This document shows positions 8,297 through 16,803 of a DNA stretch of 64,000 nt, in pieces. How positions within the stretch are numbered: position 1 is the stretch's first letter; each line of letters begins with the position of its first letter. This DNA is from an uncultured Bacillota bacterium (GTDB lineage Bacteria > Bacillota > Clostridia > Peptostreptococcales > Anaerovoracaceae), in NCBI GenBank assembly GCA_927441425.1, contig CAKMKG010000002.1:1-64000 (forward strand). The letters are read 5' to 3'. Below the pieces are notes generated by a model. That model saw nothing but the letters and a program-made list of their open reading frames with translations, did no database searches and was not told the DNA's origin. Position numbers and translations under genes: made by a program.

Positions 8297-9076
8297 ATGA
8301 AAAAACTGAAATCGATCATCCGGCCTCTTTCTTTTATTTGTCTCTGCGTCAGCGTGATCTTCTTTCTTCAATATTTTATTGACGGTATTCAGGACCGGAG
8401 GGAACAGGAGGAACTGATTAGGCAAAAACAGACCATTACGGAAGCAGCGATCACGGATATTCAACAGTCTGGGGAGAAGGAAATATTGCCACAGTACAAG
8501 TCCTTATATGAAGAAAATCAAGACTTGATTGGTTGGGTCAAGATTGATGGTACACCTTTGGACTATCCAGTGATGCAGCACAAGGAGGATAAGGAATATT
8601 ATCTCCATAAAAACTTCTACGGAGAATACGAATACAGCGGCCTTCCCTTTCTTGATATCAAATGTACATCAGATCCTCCAAGTACAAATCTGATTATATA
8701 TGGACACAACATGAAAAGTGATGCTATGTTCAGCTCCTTGACGAAATATCTCAATGAAGAGTATTATCAGATGCATCCGGTCATTGGGTTTGATACGATT
8801 CATGAAGAAGGGACGTACGAGATCATTGCCGTAATCCTTTCTCAGGTTTATAAAAAAACTGACGAAGTGTTCAAGTTCTATCAGTTTGTTCAAGCTGAGA
8901 ACGAAGCAGAGTTTTATGATTATATTCAGAATATGAAGAAACACTCGCTTTATGATACAGGAGTTGACGCTTCTTATGGAGACCAGCTTCTGACTTTGGT
9001 TACCTGTTATTATCATACGGAGAACGGCCGTCTTGCGGTGCTGGCTAAAAAAATACATGAAACACCAGGTGAATAG
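8297..9076 (+). CDS. srtB: Class B sortase
   Basis: A 259-residue transpeptidase with one N-terminal membrane anchor (about residues 8-28) and an extracytoplasmic sortase domain. The catalytic histidine is H137 (IIYGHNM), the cysteine is C237 in TLVTC, and the arginine is R245. The order and the SrtB-type GWVKIDGTPLDYPVMQ segment near residue 79 support class B. It cleaves a sorting signal after threonine and links the protein to peptidoglycan. The preceding gene encodes a VPKTGD protein, so the two form a substrate-enzyme pair, probably one transcript (50-base gap, no terminator). Known class B enzymes in clostridia accept (S/P)PXTG-like signals, which makes VPKTG plausible. Confidence 0.92.
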   Translation: MKKLKSIIRPLSFICLCVSVIFFLQYFIDGIQDRREQEELIRQKQTITEAAITDIQQSGEKEILPQYKSLYEENQDLIGWVKIDGTPLDYPVMQHKEDKEYYLHKNFYGEYEYSGLPFLDIKCTSDPPSTNLIIYGHNMKSDAMFSSLTKYLNEEYYQMHPVIGFDTIHEEGTYEIIAVILSQVYKKTDEVFKFYQFVQAENEAEFYDYIQNMKKHSLYDTGVDASYGDQLLTLVTCYYHTENGRLAVLAKKIHETPGE

Positions 9077-9190
9077 CGGTTCTGAAAACTGTAATTTGAT
9101 CATCATAGAAAGAAAAGTAATATAAAAATTTGCATATTATGAAATCATTTGATAATATGAAATGGAATTATTTTTCAATGGAGGCTTATC

Positions 9191-10276
9191 ATGTTTCAGA
9201 TTCCTAAGTTTACAGCTCCGGATTTCAGCCGGGAAATATTCGTGAACGCTCCAAATGTAACAACCAGTCAGGTAACGATAAAGGGAGTTGCACCAGATCA
9301 CTATCATGCGACATCAATGTATCCCGAATATTATAAAATTAAGGGGGAATGGATCTTATTGCCCCAGACCAGAATGGACTGTGTTCCGGTGATCCACCAT
9401 GACGGGAGTTTGGAAGCAAAAGAATTCCGTAGACTTTTAGTTGGGGAAACCGTTATCATAGGTCGTACGGACGACGGTTCTGAAGGCATCTTTCTTTACA
9501 GTAATGGCTTTAAAACAGAAGAAAATAAAATCGACACCTTTGCTTTTCGAAGCGGAAGGTCAAGAGAGACCTCATTCGATGTAGATTACGACAATCTGGT
9601 TGAGCTATTAAAGTACGACAAAGACCATGGTCATATTATCTGGGTATTGGGCCCTGCAGCAATCTTTAATATCGGCGCTAGAAAAGCGATGGAATATATC
9701 ATTGAACAGGGTTATGCTCATGCGGTTTTCGGGGGAAATGCCGTTGCAACCCACGATCTTGAGGGTGCCTTGTTCGGAACTGCGCTGGGGCAGGATATCT
9801 GCACCCGAGAAAACAAGCATAACGGGCATTACCACCATCTTGATGCCATCAATATGATCAATAAAGCGGGTTCCATTTCGAAGGGAATCGTAGAGCTTGG
9901 AATTGACAACGGTCTGATCTATTCATGTGTACAAAATGAGATTCCTTTTATACTGGCCGGATCCATTCGTGACGACGGTCCACTTCACGGTGTCATCGAC
10001 GATATGTCTATGGTACAGGATGCAATGCGGGAGCATACGAAAAAGGCCACAACCATTGTGTGTCTGGCAACCCAGCTTCATACCATTGCAACGGGAAATC
10101 TCACGCCGTCCTATATGGTAAGAGATCATGAGGTCAGACCGGTCTATATCTATGCGATTGATGTTTCCGAATTTGTTTTGAATAAATTGAGAGACCGAGG
10201 GACGCTGGAGGTAACCACCATCGTTTCCAATATCCAGGATTTCTTGTATAAGCTAACCGATAAATTACATAAATAA
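9191..10276 (+). CDS. TIGR00300 / LOR-SDH conserved-domain protein, possible ornithine cyclodeaminase-type enzyme
   Basis: A 361-residue cytosolic protein. The first ~100 residues match the conserved LOR/SDH domain (NVTTSQVTIKGVAPDHYHATS). The remainder matches the NAD-binding part of the TIGR00300 family, with VLGPAAIFNIGARKAMEYII near residue 153, GGNAVATHDLEGALFGT near 180, and a histidine-rich HNGHYHHLDAIN segment. Archaeal and cyanobacterial members have been linked to ornithine cyclodeamination (ornithine to proline plus ammonia). By homology, an amino acid deaminating role is likely, but I cannot assign the substrate. The start follows AATGGAGGCTTATC. It stands alone, with a terminator after it. 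It is not the common mu-crystallin-type ornithine cyclodeaminase. Confidence 0.72.
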   Translation: MFQIPKFTAPDFSREIFVNAPNVTTSQVTIKGVAPDHYHATSMYPEYYKIKGEWILLPQTRMDCVPVIHHDGSLEAKEFRRLLVGETVIIGRTDDGSEGIFLYSNGFKTEENKIDTFAFRSGRSRETSFDVDYDNLVELLKYDKDHGHIIWVLGPAAIFNIGARKAMEYIIEQGYAHAVFGGNAVATHDLEGALFGTALGQDICTRENKHNGHYHHLDAINMINKAGSISKGIVELGIDNGLIYSCVQNEIPFILAGSIRDDGPLHGVIDDMSMVQDAMREHTKKATTIVCLATQLHTIATGNLTPSYMVRDHEVRPVYIYAIDVSEFVLNKLRDRGTLEVTTIVSNIQDFLYKLTDKLHK

Positions 10277-10280
10277 AGTG

Positions 10281-10313
10281 GAGCGCTGTTTAATAGCGCT
10301 CATTTTTCTTTTT
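10281..10313. terminator. Terminator between convergent genes
   Basis: GAGCGCT (10281-10287), loop GTTTAAT and AGCGCTC (10295-10301), then a T-rich run on the plus strand. It overlaps the 3' end of the minus-strand gene, so it may serve both directions. Confidence 0.7.
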
Positions 10314-11018
10314 TAATGACGTGATTATAGAATAGAATCATCGCTCCTGCAGTCGTTCGTTCTGCCAGAGGGAGCGTACATTTTGTTATATGGTAGTATC
10401 TGCTTTCGTCATTTTTAATCGAGCGGTATTTCTTATATATTTTCAATGCTGTTCGTGCATTGAATTTCATATAATTTTCAAGGGTACGCAGCACGTAGGC
10501 TCCGTGGTAGGCCTGAAATGCTTTAACATTCTGATAGCTACGTTTTACAAAGGTCTCAAACTGCCGATGGTCATCCAGCAGTCGGATATTTACATGCTGA
10601 GGAATCGTCACATCCTGAATCAAATGAAGTGCTGCACCTAGATAAAACATGGATTTTGACAAATCCTCACTCGTATAGAGACGGATTGCCTTGACGTAAT
10701 AATCAACTGCCAGCGCTAAAGCATTGCTTCTGCCATATAAACCACTTTTTTTTTATATGGATTGTAGAAATGGTTTGAGCTCTTGAAATCCTGATCTGCC
10801 CAAACGGCCCCCTTGTTGATCTCCTCGATGAAAGGCGCAAACAAATCGTACTCCTTCTGATACTTGTCATTCAACAGGATGGAAAGAGCATGATGGTTGA
10901 TATGGATATGAACCTGACATTCTGTTTTCACGATCATCTTTTTAAAGGGATTTAAAACCCAGAAGGTCGATTTTAAAAACCTTTGATATGCGCTCTCAAA
11001 ATTAAATATTGGAATCAC
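10300..11018 (-). pseudogene. Zinc-dependent phospholipase C family protein, frameshifted
   Basis: Two minus-strand reading frames (11018-10716 and about 10755-10300) encode consecutive parts of one protein. The first part ends WADQDFKSSNHFYNPYKKK. In another frame, sense continues with GLYGRSNALALAVDYY and FYLGAALHLIQDVTIPQHVN, the zinc-ligand-rich core of bacterial phospholipase C. The break falls exactly at a run of nine A on the coding strand (10746-10754); a tenth A would restore one frame. This may be a real mutation, a phase-variable tract, slippage or a sequencing error. The N-terminal start is unclear: the GTG at 11018 directly abuts AAGGA, too close for a normal site. No signal peptide is evident, unlike secreted phospholipases C. 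Confidence 0.7.
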
Positions 11019-11273
11019 TCCTTACCTTCAATCGTATTCCTGTCAGCTCCTGATCAATTTAGAAGCAGGATTTGTTCTGACAATTATTTCAGTTATAGTA
11101 TGAGCGTTTCTCAAAATATTACACATCAATTGTTTTTCAGAATCCGACGCATCAATTCTATTGACATAACAGGTGTTTTTTAGTAATCTATATAAGGATT
11201 CCACAAGATTCGAAGGAAGGAATTTGAAATAACATGATGCCATGATAGGCGTGAAATAAGGAGGACCCCATCA
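11019..11273 (+). promoter_or_regulatory. Intergenic region with possible SCIFF promoter
   Basis: TTGACA at 11161-11166 is a perfect -35 hexamer. The best -10 candidates (TAATCT at 11184, or TATATA at 11189 with a long spacer) are weak. AAGGAGG at 11258-11264 is the ribosome-binding site of the SCIFF gene. Nothing else was recognised. Confidence 0.4.
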
Positions 11274-11420
11274 ATGAAAAACATTAAAACGATCGCAAAA
11301 CCAACCTTGAAGAATACGAAAAGCAATGGCTGTGGTGAATGCCAGACTTCCTGTCAGTCCGCTTGCAAGACATCTTGCACCGTAGCAAATCAGGAATGTG
11401 AGAACACAAAACGCAGATAA
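11274..11420 (+). CDS. scfA: SCIFF ranthipeptide precursor (six cysteines in forty-five residues)
   Basis: A 48-residue peptide with cysteines at 20, 23, 27, 31, 35 and 42. Its core, CGECQTSCQSACKTSCTVAN, is the hallmark of the SCIFF family, which is near-universal in Clostridia. Established work shows the adjacent radical-SAM enzyme installs a Cys-to-Thr thioether. The equivalent pair here is C31 and T36, five residues apart as in the characterised Clostridium thermocellum peptide. The N-terminal part (MKNIKTIAKPTL) is the leader recognised by the maturase. The start follows AAGGAGG nine bases upstream. A terminator and then the maturase gene follow. The final biological role of SCIFF peptides is unsettled; signalling roles have been proposed. 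Confidence 0.95.
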   Translation: MKNIKTIAKPTLKNTKSNGCGECQTSCQSACKTSCTVANQECENTKRR

Positions 11421-11437
11421 TTAAAATCAGCAAAATG

Positions 11438-11459
11438 AGTGGCGTCAGCCACTTTTTTT
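11438..11459 (+). terminator. Terminator/attenuator between SCIFF precursor and maturase
   Basis: AGTGGC (11438-11443), loop GTCA, GCCACT (11448-11453), then T residues. It lies between the precursor stop and the maturase start. Partial read-through would give much precursor and little enzyme. A near-copy of the sequence occurs at 46372-46396. Confidence 0.75.
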
Positions 11460-11480
11460 ATGAAGTGAGGAAATAAAGGA

Positions 11481-12833
11481 ATGATTCATAAATATCAATA
11501 CAAGGATCAGTATCTCGTTCTGGATATCAACAGCGGTGCAGTACATGTGGTGAATCAAATCGTCTATGATATTCTGGATTACTATAAAGAGAGCCCCCTG
11601 GAAGAAATTCCGGAGCTTCTGATAGAGAAATATGGCAGGAATGACATCGTGGAAGCGTTGGAGGATATCAAGTATCTCGTAGACAATGAGATGCTCTATT
11701 CCGATGATTCTCAGGTGACCTTAGATATGCTGGAAGGCCGCGGAGCGGTCATCAAGGCAATGTGCCTCCATGTTGCCCATGATTGCAATATGAACTGTAA
11801 ATACTGCTTCGGCGATAAGGGTGCTTTTGAGGGAGTACGTTCTCTGTTGTCGCTGGAAACCGGAATGAAAGCCATCGATTTCCTTTTAACAAATTCAGGG
11901 ACACGCAGAAATCTTGAAATTGACTTTTTTGGCGGAGAACCACTCATGAATTTTGACGTAGTGAAAAAATTAGTCGAATACGGCCGGAAAGAAGAACAGG
12001 TTTACGATAAAAATATTCGGTTCACTATAACAACAAATGGCTTACTGCTTGATGATGCAAAAACCGACTATATCAACGAGAACATGGATAATGTGATTCT
12101 CAGCATCGATGGACGTCCAGAAGTAAACGATGCTATGCGCAGAACGGTAAGCGATAAAGGGACCTATGAGATCATAACCCGTAATTATCTTCGCTTTGTT
12201 GAAAAAAGGAAGGGGACATACTACGTAAGAGGAACCTTCACCAGAGATAACCTTGACTTTTCCAACGATGTCAAGCATTTAGCCGATCTAGGGTTTAAAA
12301 ATGTATCCGTCGAGCCGGTGGTAACGGACCCATCCTTTGGTTATGCATTGCAGGATGAAGATAAGGAACTAATTTTCAGGGAATACGATAAACTCACTGA
12401 TTTGTATCTGGATTATGCTAAAAATGGTCAAAAATTCGAATTTTTCCATTTTAATTTGGATTTAAACCAAGGTCCATGCGTTGTAAAAAGAGTCTCGGGT
12501 TGTGGTGCAGGGACGGAATATGTTGCAGTTTCTCCGGAAGGAGATATTTATCCATGCCATCAATTTGTGGGAAATCAGGATTTCAAGCTAGGCAATCTGT
12601 ATGAGGAGCACTTCGAAAACAACCGATATGACGAATTTAACAAGGCTCATATTTATAATAAAGAAAATTGTAGGGAATGCTGGGCTAAATTTTATTGCAG
12701 CGGCGGCTGTCATGCCAATGCCTTACATATGAATCAAGATATTCTGAAGCCCTATGAGCTTGGCTGTGAACTGGAAAAGAAGCGTATCGAATGCGCCATC
12801 GCCATCAAAGCAATCCTTTCCTGCGAAGAATAA
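11481..12833 (+). CDS. scfB: SCIFF radical SAM maturase (thioether-forming, SPASM domain)
   Basis: A 450-residue peptide-modifying radical SAM enzyme. An N-terminal peptide-recognition domain (about residues 1-90) precedes the radical-SAM cluster motif CxxxCxxC at C102, C106 and C109 (DCNMNCKYCF). The GGEP motif (DFFGGEPLMNF) follows near residue 150. The C-terminal SPASM/twitch region carries the auxiliary-cluster cysteines in CGAGTEYVAVSPEGDIYPCHQF and CRECWAKFYCSGGC. It uses S-adenosylmethionine to link cysteine sulfur to an acceptor residue in the SCIFF peptide encoded 60 bases upstream. Length and cysteine pattern match the SCIFF-specific maturase family. No dedicated exporter or protease gene is adjacent. 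Confidence 0.93.
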   Translation: MIHKYQYKDQYLVLDINSGAVHVVNQIVYDILDYYKESPLEEIPELLIEKYGRNDIVEALEDIKYLVDNEMLYSDDSQVTLDMLEGRGAVIKAMCLHVAHDCNMNCKYCFGDKGAFEGVRSLLSLETGMKAIDFLLTNSGTRRNLEIDFFGGEPLMNFDVVKKLVEYGRKEEQVYDKNIRFTITTNGLLLDDAKTDYINENMDNVILSIDGRPEVNDAMRRTVSDKGTYEIITRNYLRFVEKRKGTYYVRGTFTRDNLDFSNDVKHLADLGFKNVSVEPVVTDPSFGYALQDEDKELIFREYDKLTDLYLDYAKNGQKFEFFHFNLDLNQGPCVVKRVSGCGAGTEYVAVSPEGDIYPCHQFVGNQDFKLGNLYEEHFENNRYDEFNKAHIYNKENCRECWAKFYCSGGCHANALHMNQDILKPYELGCELEKKRIECAIAIKAILSCEE

Positions 12834-12912
12834 TGCAGATTATGACTTTCCGTAGGGATTTGGTTATACTATGATTGTTTTATAAATCTGATTTTAAACA
12901 GGAGGAACGATC

Positions 12913-13827
12913 ATGTTGGAGGTTTGTTTGCTCGGCTGCGGCGGAATGATGCCTTTGCCGGATAGAAGGCTAACATCCATGCTGATTCGTCAAAACGGGA
13001 ACATGATTTTAGTGGACTGCGGAGAAGGCACGCAGATTGGAATCAAGCTTACCGGTTGGGGATTTAAGGCAATCGATGCGGTATGCCTGACCCATTATCA
13101 TGCAGACCATGTGGCGGGTCTTCCCGGTTTTCTGTTGACCTTAGGCAATAGCGGGCGAACGGAACCCTTGACCGTTTTCGGACCCCCTCCATTGGAGTAT
13201 ATGCTGAGTGCATTGACTGTCGTCGCACCGCAGCTGCCCTATGACATCCAAATGGTGGAGCTGCCGGAGAATTGTGAAAGTCTGAGCACGATCGGAGCGT
13301 TCACTGTCAGAGCGCTTCCCATGGATCACATGATCCCATGCCTGGCTTACAGCTTTGAGGTGAAACGCGCAGGAAAATTTGATGTGAAACGGGCAGAGAA
13401 ACAAGGAATCCCAAAGGAATACTGGAGCATGCTTCAAAAGGGAAACACGGTGGAGTGGGAAGGACGATTACTGACCCCTGAAATGGTGGTCGGATCGACC
13501 CGGAAAGGGTTGAAGGTGACCTATTGCACTGATTCCAGGCCAAAGGAAGAATTGATTGAACTCGGTCGGGAGTCTGACCTCCTCATCTTAGAAGGAATGT
13601 ATGGAGATGAAAGCCTGTTGGATAAGGCCATCGAACGGAAACATATGATCTTCTCCGAAGCAGCTTGTATTGCAGAACGGAGCAATTCCAGGGAGCTTTG
13701 GCTGACGCATTTCAGCCCGTCGCTGAATGAGCCAGGAGCTTTTCTAGAAAATGCGAAGGAAATTTTCGCCAATACGGCCATCGGGGAAGATATTATGAAG
13801 AAACAGTTAAATTTTTATCAGAATTAA
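12913..13827 (+). CDS. rnz: Ribonuclease Z (tRNA 3'-end processing)
   Basis: A 304-residue metallo-beta-lactamase-fold endonuclease that removes 3' trailers from tRNA precursors in the cytosol. The zinc motif THYHADH is at residues 60-66 (H61, H63, D65, H66). Further ligands are in the MDHMIPC segment near 138, the aspartate of YCTDSRP and the histidine of LTHFSPS. The length is standard for the short form RNase Z. The start follows AGGAGGAACGATC. It sits 79 bases after the SCIFF maturase without a visible terminator, but it has no obvious functional link to it. Confidence 0.93.
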   Translation: MLEVCLLGCGGMMPLPDRRLTSMLIRQNGNMILVDCGEGTQIGIKLTGWGFKAIDAVCLTHYHADHVAGLPGFLLTLGNSGRTEPLTVFGPPPLEYMLSALTVVAPQLPYDIQMVELPENCESLSTIGAFTVRALPMDHMIPCLAYSFEVKRAGKFDVKRAEKQGIPKEYWSMLQKGNTVEWEGRLLTPEMVVGSTRKGLKVTYCTDSRPKEELIELGRESDLLILEGMYGDESLLDKAIERKHMIFSEAACIAERSNSRELWLTHFSPSLNEPGAFLENAKEIFANTAIGEDIMKKQLNFYQN

Positions 13828-13861
13828 ACTAAAATTGCAATAAAAAGTTATTAATTTATCA

Positions 13862-13890
13862 AAAAACCGGATTCTATCCGGTTTTTATTT
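13862..13890 (+). terminator. Terminator after rnz
   Basis: AAAAACCGGAT (13862-13872), loop TCT, ATCCGGTTTTT (13876-13886), then T-rich sequence. Confidence 0.85.
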
Positions 13891-14128
13891 TATCCTTTCT
13901 CTAAATTTTAGGACCCTTTTATCATTCTGAAGTATTACTTTCGAGTAGTCTCCCTTACACTATTTAGTTACCAAGAATTATCACATAGTAGCTTGGTAAA
14001 TTATCCTCCGGTAGGATGAAGCCATTTTGGAATGATTTATAATGAAAGTAACAACTCAACTGTTAATTCCCATGCACTTCGGCAGGTAATTACAATGAGG
14101 GGATTATAAATCAAAAGGAGAAATTGGA
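13891..14128 (+). promoter_or_regulatory. Upstream region of the first SipW-type substrate gene
   Basis: A perfect -10 hexamer TATAAT is at 14038-14043, but the matching -35 position (GATGAA) is poor. This hints at an activator or alternative sigma factor. Just upstream, ATCCT-CCGGT-AGGAT (about 14003-14017) can form a small hairpin. A ribosome-binding site AAGGAGA precedes the gene. No known riboswitch was recognised. Confidence 0.4.
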
Positions 14129-14800
14129 ATGAAAAAACACAAAATTTTAGTTGTGGCACTGGCTATGGCCGTAATGTGCACAGGTGCAGGCTACGCCTAC
14201 TGGACCCAAGCCTTAACCATCAACAATACCGTCAATACCAGCTTTATGGATGTTGGTTTCCTATGTGCTACGGATGAAGATTGGGATGACGGAGATATGA
14301 GCATACCCTCTGATTTTGTAAAGGTAGATACCGATGTATCGACTGATAGACATAGTATCGCCTTTACAGTGACGGATTTCTATCCCGGAGCGGGTGCTGG
14401 TCTTGACTTCAGAGTTAAGAATACCGGAAAGGTAGCTGCGAAAATTGACAGTGTTGAAGGGAATATAACCTACAATGCCGCACTATGTAATGCCCTAGAT
14501 TTTTCGTTCACTACAGTTGAGATAACTCGTGATGGACGTCATATAGTAATAGACATTGATGATGTAGCAGCTGAAGACGTCTCAGACCTGGCAATCGGTC
14601 TTACCAATGCGCTTAAAGATATTGTGCTTCAGCCAGGTGATATAATGAAACTATATGCTGACCCATATACGTGGAACGGTGATGATTCTGTATACCCTGG
14701 TTATAATATTTTAATGCCTGGGGAAGAGATTGTCGATGATCAATTCGAGAACCAAAGAGCTGAATTTAACTTAAAACTTAACTTCAAACAGGTGAACTAA
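14129..14800 (+). CDS. Secreted protein with SipW-type signal peptide
   Basis: A 223-residue exported protein. The N-terminus is a clear SipW-dependent-class signal: lysines, a hydrophobic core, then TGAGYAYWTQ (residues 19-28) with small residues for cleavage before a conserved aromatic/YWT block. The mature part (about 27-223) looks like an all-beta domain, with alternating hydrophobic patterns such as AGLDFRVKNTGKVAAKIDS, which resembles the beta-sandwich of TasA/camelysin-like proteins. By inference it is a structural or matrix protein released by the SipW-type peptidase encoded 3.5 kb downstream. It is monocistronic, with its own terminator. It sits directly before the two-component system that probably governs the locus. 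Confidence 0.78.
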   Translation: MKKHKILVVALAMAVMCTGAGYAYWTQALTINNTVNTSFMDVGFLCATDEDWDDGDMSIPSDFVKVDTDVSTDRHSIAFTVTDFYPGAGAGLDFRVKNTGKVAAKIDSVEGNITYNAALCNALDFSFTTVEITRDGRHIVIDIDDVAAEDVSDLAIGLTNALKDIVLQPGDIMKLYADPYTWNGDDSVYPGYNILMPGEEIVDDQFENQRAEFNLKLNFKQVN

Positions 14801-14846
14801 GAGGCGAATACCAGTAATCGAATAAGAAAATCGAACGCGATAAATA

Positions 14847-14884
14847 AGAAAGGCTGATACGAATTGAATCAGCCTTTCTTTATA
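14847..14884 (+). terminator. Terminator after the first SipW-type substrate gene
   Basis: AGAAAGGCTGAT (14847-14858) pairs with ATCAGCCTTTCT (14868-14879) around a nine-base loop, followed by TTATATA. Confidence 0.85.
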
Positions 14885-15075
14885 TATCTGACTCAAATAT
14901 GGAAACACTGGATGTCTCTGAAGATGAGCAGCTATTACTCACTTATAACTGACCTTTACCCAAGTTAACAAAGTATTCTTGCGAGCACTTTATAGTGTGG
15001 TGATCTGAAGTATAAAGATTACACAGAGCAGATATTTGTTAATTTTAAAAAAATCAGATAGAAAAAACAGATATA

Positions 15076-15110
15076 GTCAGAATTCCTGCAACATTCTAAG
15101 GAATTCTGAC
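15076..15110. repeat. Perfect 12-bp inverted repeat upstream of the histidine kinase gene
   Basis: GTCAGAATTCCT (15076-15087) and AGGAATTCTGAC (15099-15110) are exact inverted copies around an 11-base spacer. No T tract follows on the plus strand. It lies just before the promoter of the kinase operon, so an operator is as likely as a terminator. The rest of 14885-15075 shows no gene. Confidence 0.75.
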
Positions 15111-15122
15111 GATGAAAATTGA

Positions 15123-15150
15123 TTGCTTACATAATTGTGACAAGTATAAT
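15123..15150 (+). promoter_or_regulatory. Promoter of the two-component/SipW operon
   Basis: TTGCTT (15123-15128), a 16-base spacer and a perfect TATAAT (15145-15150) lie about 65 bases upstream of the kinase start. The inverted repeat at 15076-15110 ends 12 bases before the -35. Confidence 0.6.
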
Positions 15151-15216
15151 AAAAATTGGATAAGCTCTATTTTCAACAAAAACAACATGATTTTTATTTG
15201 ATTCCGGGAGAAAATT

Positions 15217-16803
15217 ATGAATTTAAATTTGGAGAAGGTATCTGTAGCCTACAGATATATCTCTTGCATCATGACATCAATACTGTATCTGACAGCTGAT
15301 TACAACGAAAGTATGAATATCATAAAGATAATCGTAATCATCATGCTTTGGACCATGACTGTTATTATTAACGGAATCTATATGGATACCGAAAGTCCGA
15401 AATACGGAGTTGCGGTTTTGGAAACAGTAGGGCTGTCCTTGCTGCTCATTCCAACAGGAGGCCTAGACAGTCCGTTTATCTGGTATGCACTCAACACGGT
15501 ACTGCTTCTGGGAAGCTACAAGATCTTGTTCAGCTGGCTGGTTCTTGGATTTTACCTCATCTCCGGTTCCATTATAAGCGTTCTTCTTTTTAATCCAGTG
15601 CGTCTGGAACTACTTCGATTCCTATGGACAAAATCAGAGATGATCATGGTATTCATCCTGATAATCATCGCCATTCGGTTTTTAACCAGGATCAATAAAG
15701 AACTCAGCAATCAGACTGAGAGATTGAGGATCCAGCAGGAAGAATTGATCCAAGCAAACTTCCGGCTGATATGCGCGAATGAAAAAACGGAAAACTCCAT
15801 AGGACATATCATGTCCTTATATCAAATCATGAGGATTTTTTCAGGCCAAGATAATAACGAAGATATGATTCATCAAATGGTTGAATATGCGAATGACATT
15901 ACTGGGAGTGAAATTTCATTAAGCTGGTCAGAACCCGAATCCCCTGAACAAGATGGCATGCTGGCTCCTATCAAATCAGCCACTCGGCTGTTTGGTTATC
16001 TTGTGGTAAAAGACTTGAAGAATGATGTTTACTTTAACGAATCCCATCGTTCAGAATTATTGAGGTTTCTTGCTGATTTGATTGCAGTCGTACTCGAACG
16101 CAATCACATGGAAAAAGTTTCAAATGACTTAGTAATCCTTGAAGAACAAAAAAGAATCGCGAATGAAATCCATGATAATGTCTCCCAGAGGATCTTCAGT
16201 GTTGTATGTGCCGCACACGCATTAAATGCGAATCTTATGAAATATGATCAGGAAACAATACAGGAGAAGCTTAAGATGATCGAGAATTCAAGCAAGGAGA
16301 TTGGAAATGAACTAAAAGCTTTTATTTATAGACTGAGCCCGGAAAAAAACAAAATAAAATCATTTTACGATAATGTTCATAAATACTTGCATGAATTTGC
16401 AGCGTTGAATAGCATTCAGACGAATATTACCCTAGTCGGCGATGCGGAGAGGCTGGGACATGATTTGAAGCTTGCTCTTATCCGGATCATACGTGAGGCT
16501 TCTGGCAATGCTGTCAGACATGGCGAGTGCTCGATGATTAAGGTGAGGATGAGTATCGAACCGTCAAGCTGCACTCTGATGATCGAAGACAATGGAAGAG
16601 GATTCCGGGTAGCAGAACTCAAACGGAATCGTGCTAGTCAGGGTCTGGGAGTGAACAATATGAAGACTCTGACCCAAGTATTCAACGGTACGTTTAATTT
16701 GACCAGTATTCCCGGCAAAGGGACAAAAATAAAGATTACGATTCCTGTCAATCATTTAAAAATCGACAGTAAAGAAAGTGAGGGTATCGCATGCATATCG
16801 TAG
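15217..16803 (+). CDS. Membrane sensor histidine kinase (HisKA_3 / NarL-type partner)
   Basis: A 528-residue sensor kinase. Residues 1-155 contain five or six membrane spans. A coiled-coil linker (about 158-195) and a GAF-like region (about 200-300) follow. The phosphoacceptor is H319 in the HisKA_3 box (IANEIHDNVSQRIF). The C-terminal HATPase domain shows the N box (REASGNAVRHG) and the glycine-rich DNGRGF and GLGVNNM loops. It phosphorylates the LuxR-type regulator encoded next, whose gene overlaps by 13 bases, so translation is coupled. The signal is unknown. Since the following genes encode SipW-type export and its substrates, it probably controls surface-matrix production. Confidence 0.9.
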   Translation: MNLNLEKVSVAYRYISCIMTSILYLTADYNESMNIIKIIVIIMLWTMTVIINGIYMDTESPKYGVAVLETVGLSLLLIPTGGLDSPFIWYALNTVLLLGSYKILFSWLVLGFYLISGSIISVLLFNPVRLELLRFLWTKSEMIMVFILIIIAIRFLTRINKELSNQTERLRIQQEELIQANFRLICANEKTENSIGHIMSLYQIMRIFSGQDNNEDMIHQMVEYANDITGSEISLSWSEPESPEQDGMLAPIKSATRLFGYLVVKDLKNDVYFNESHRSELLRFLADLIAVVLERNHMEKVSNDLVILEEQKRIANEIHDNVSQRIFSVVCAAHALNANLMKYDQETIQEKLKMIENSSKEIGNELKAFIYRLSPEKNKIKSFYDNVHKYLHEFAALNSIQTNITLVGDAERLGHDLKLALIRIIREASGNAVRHGECSMIKVRMSIEPSSCTLMIEDNGRGFRVAELKRNRASQGLGVNNMKTLTQVFNGTFNLTSIPGKGTKIKITIPVNHLKIDSKESEGIACIS

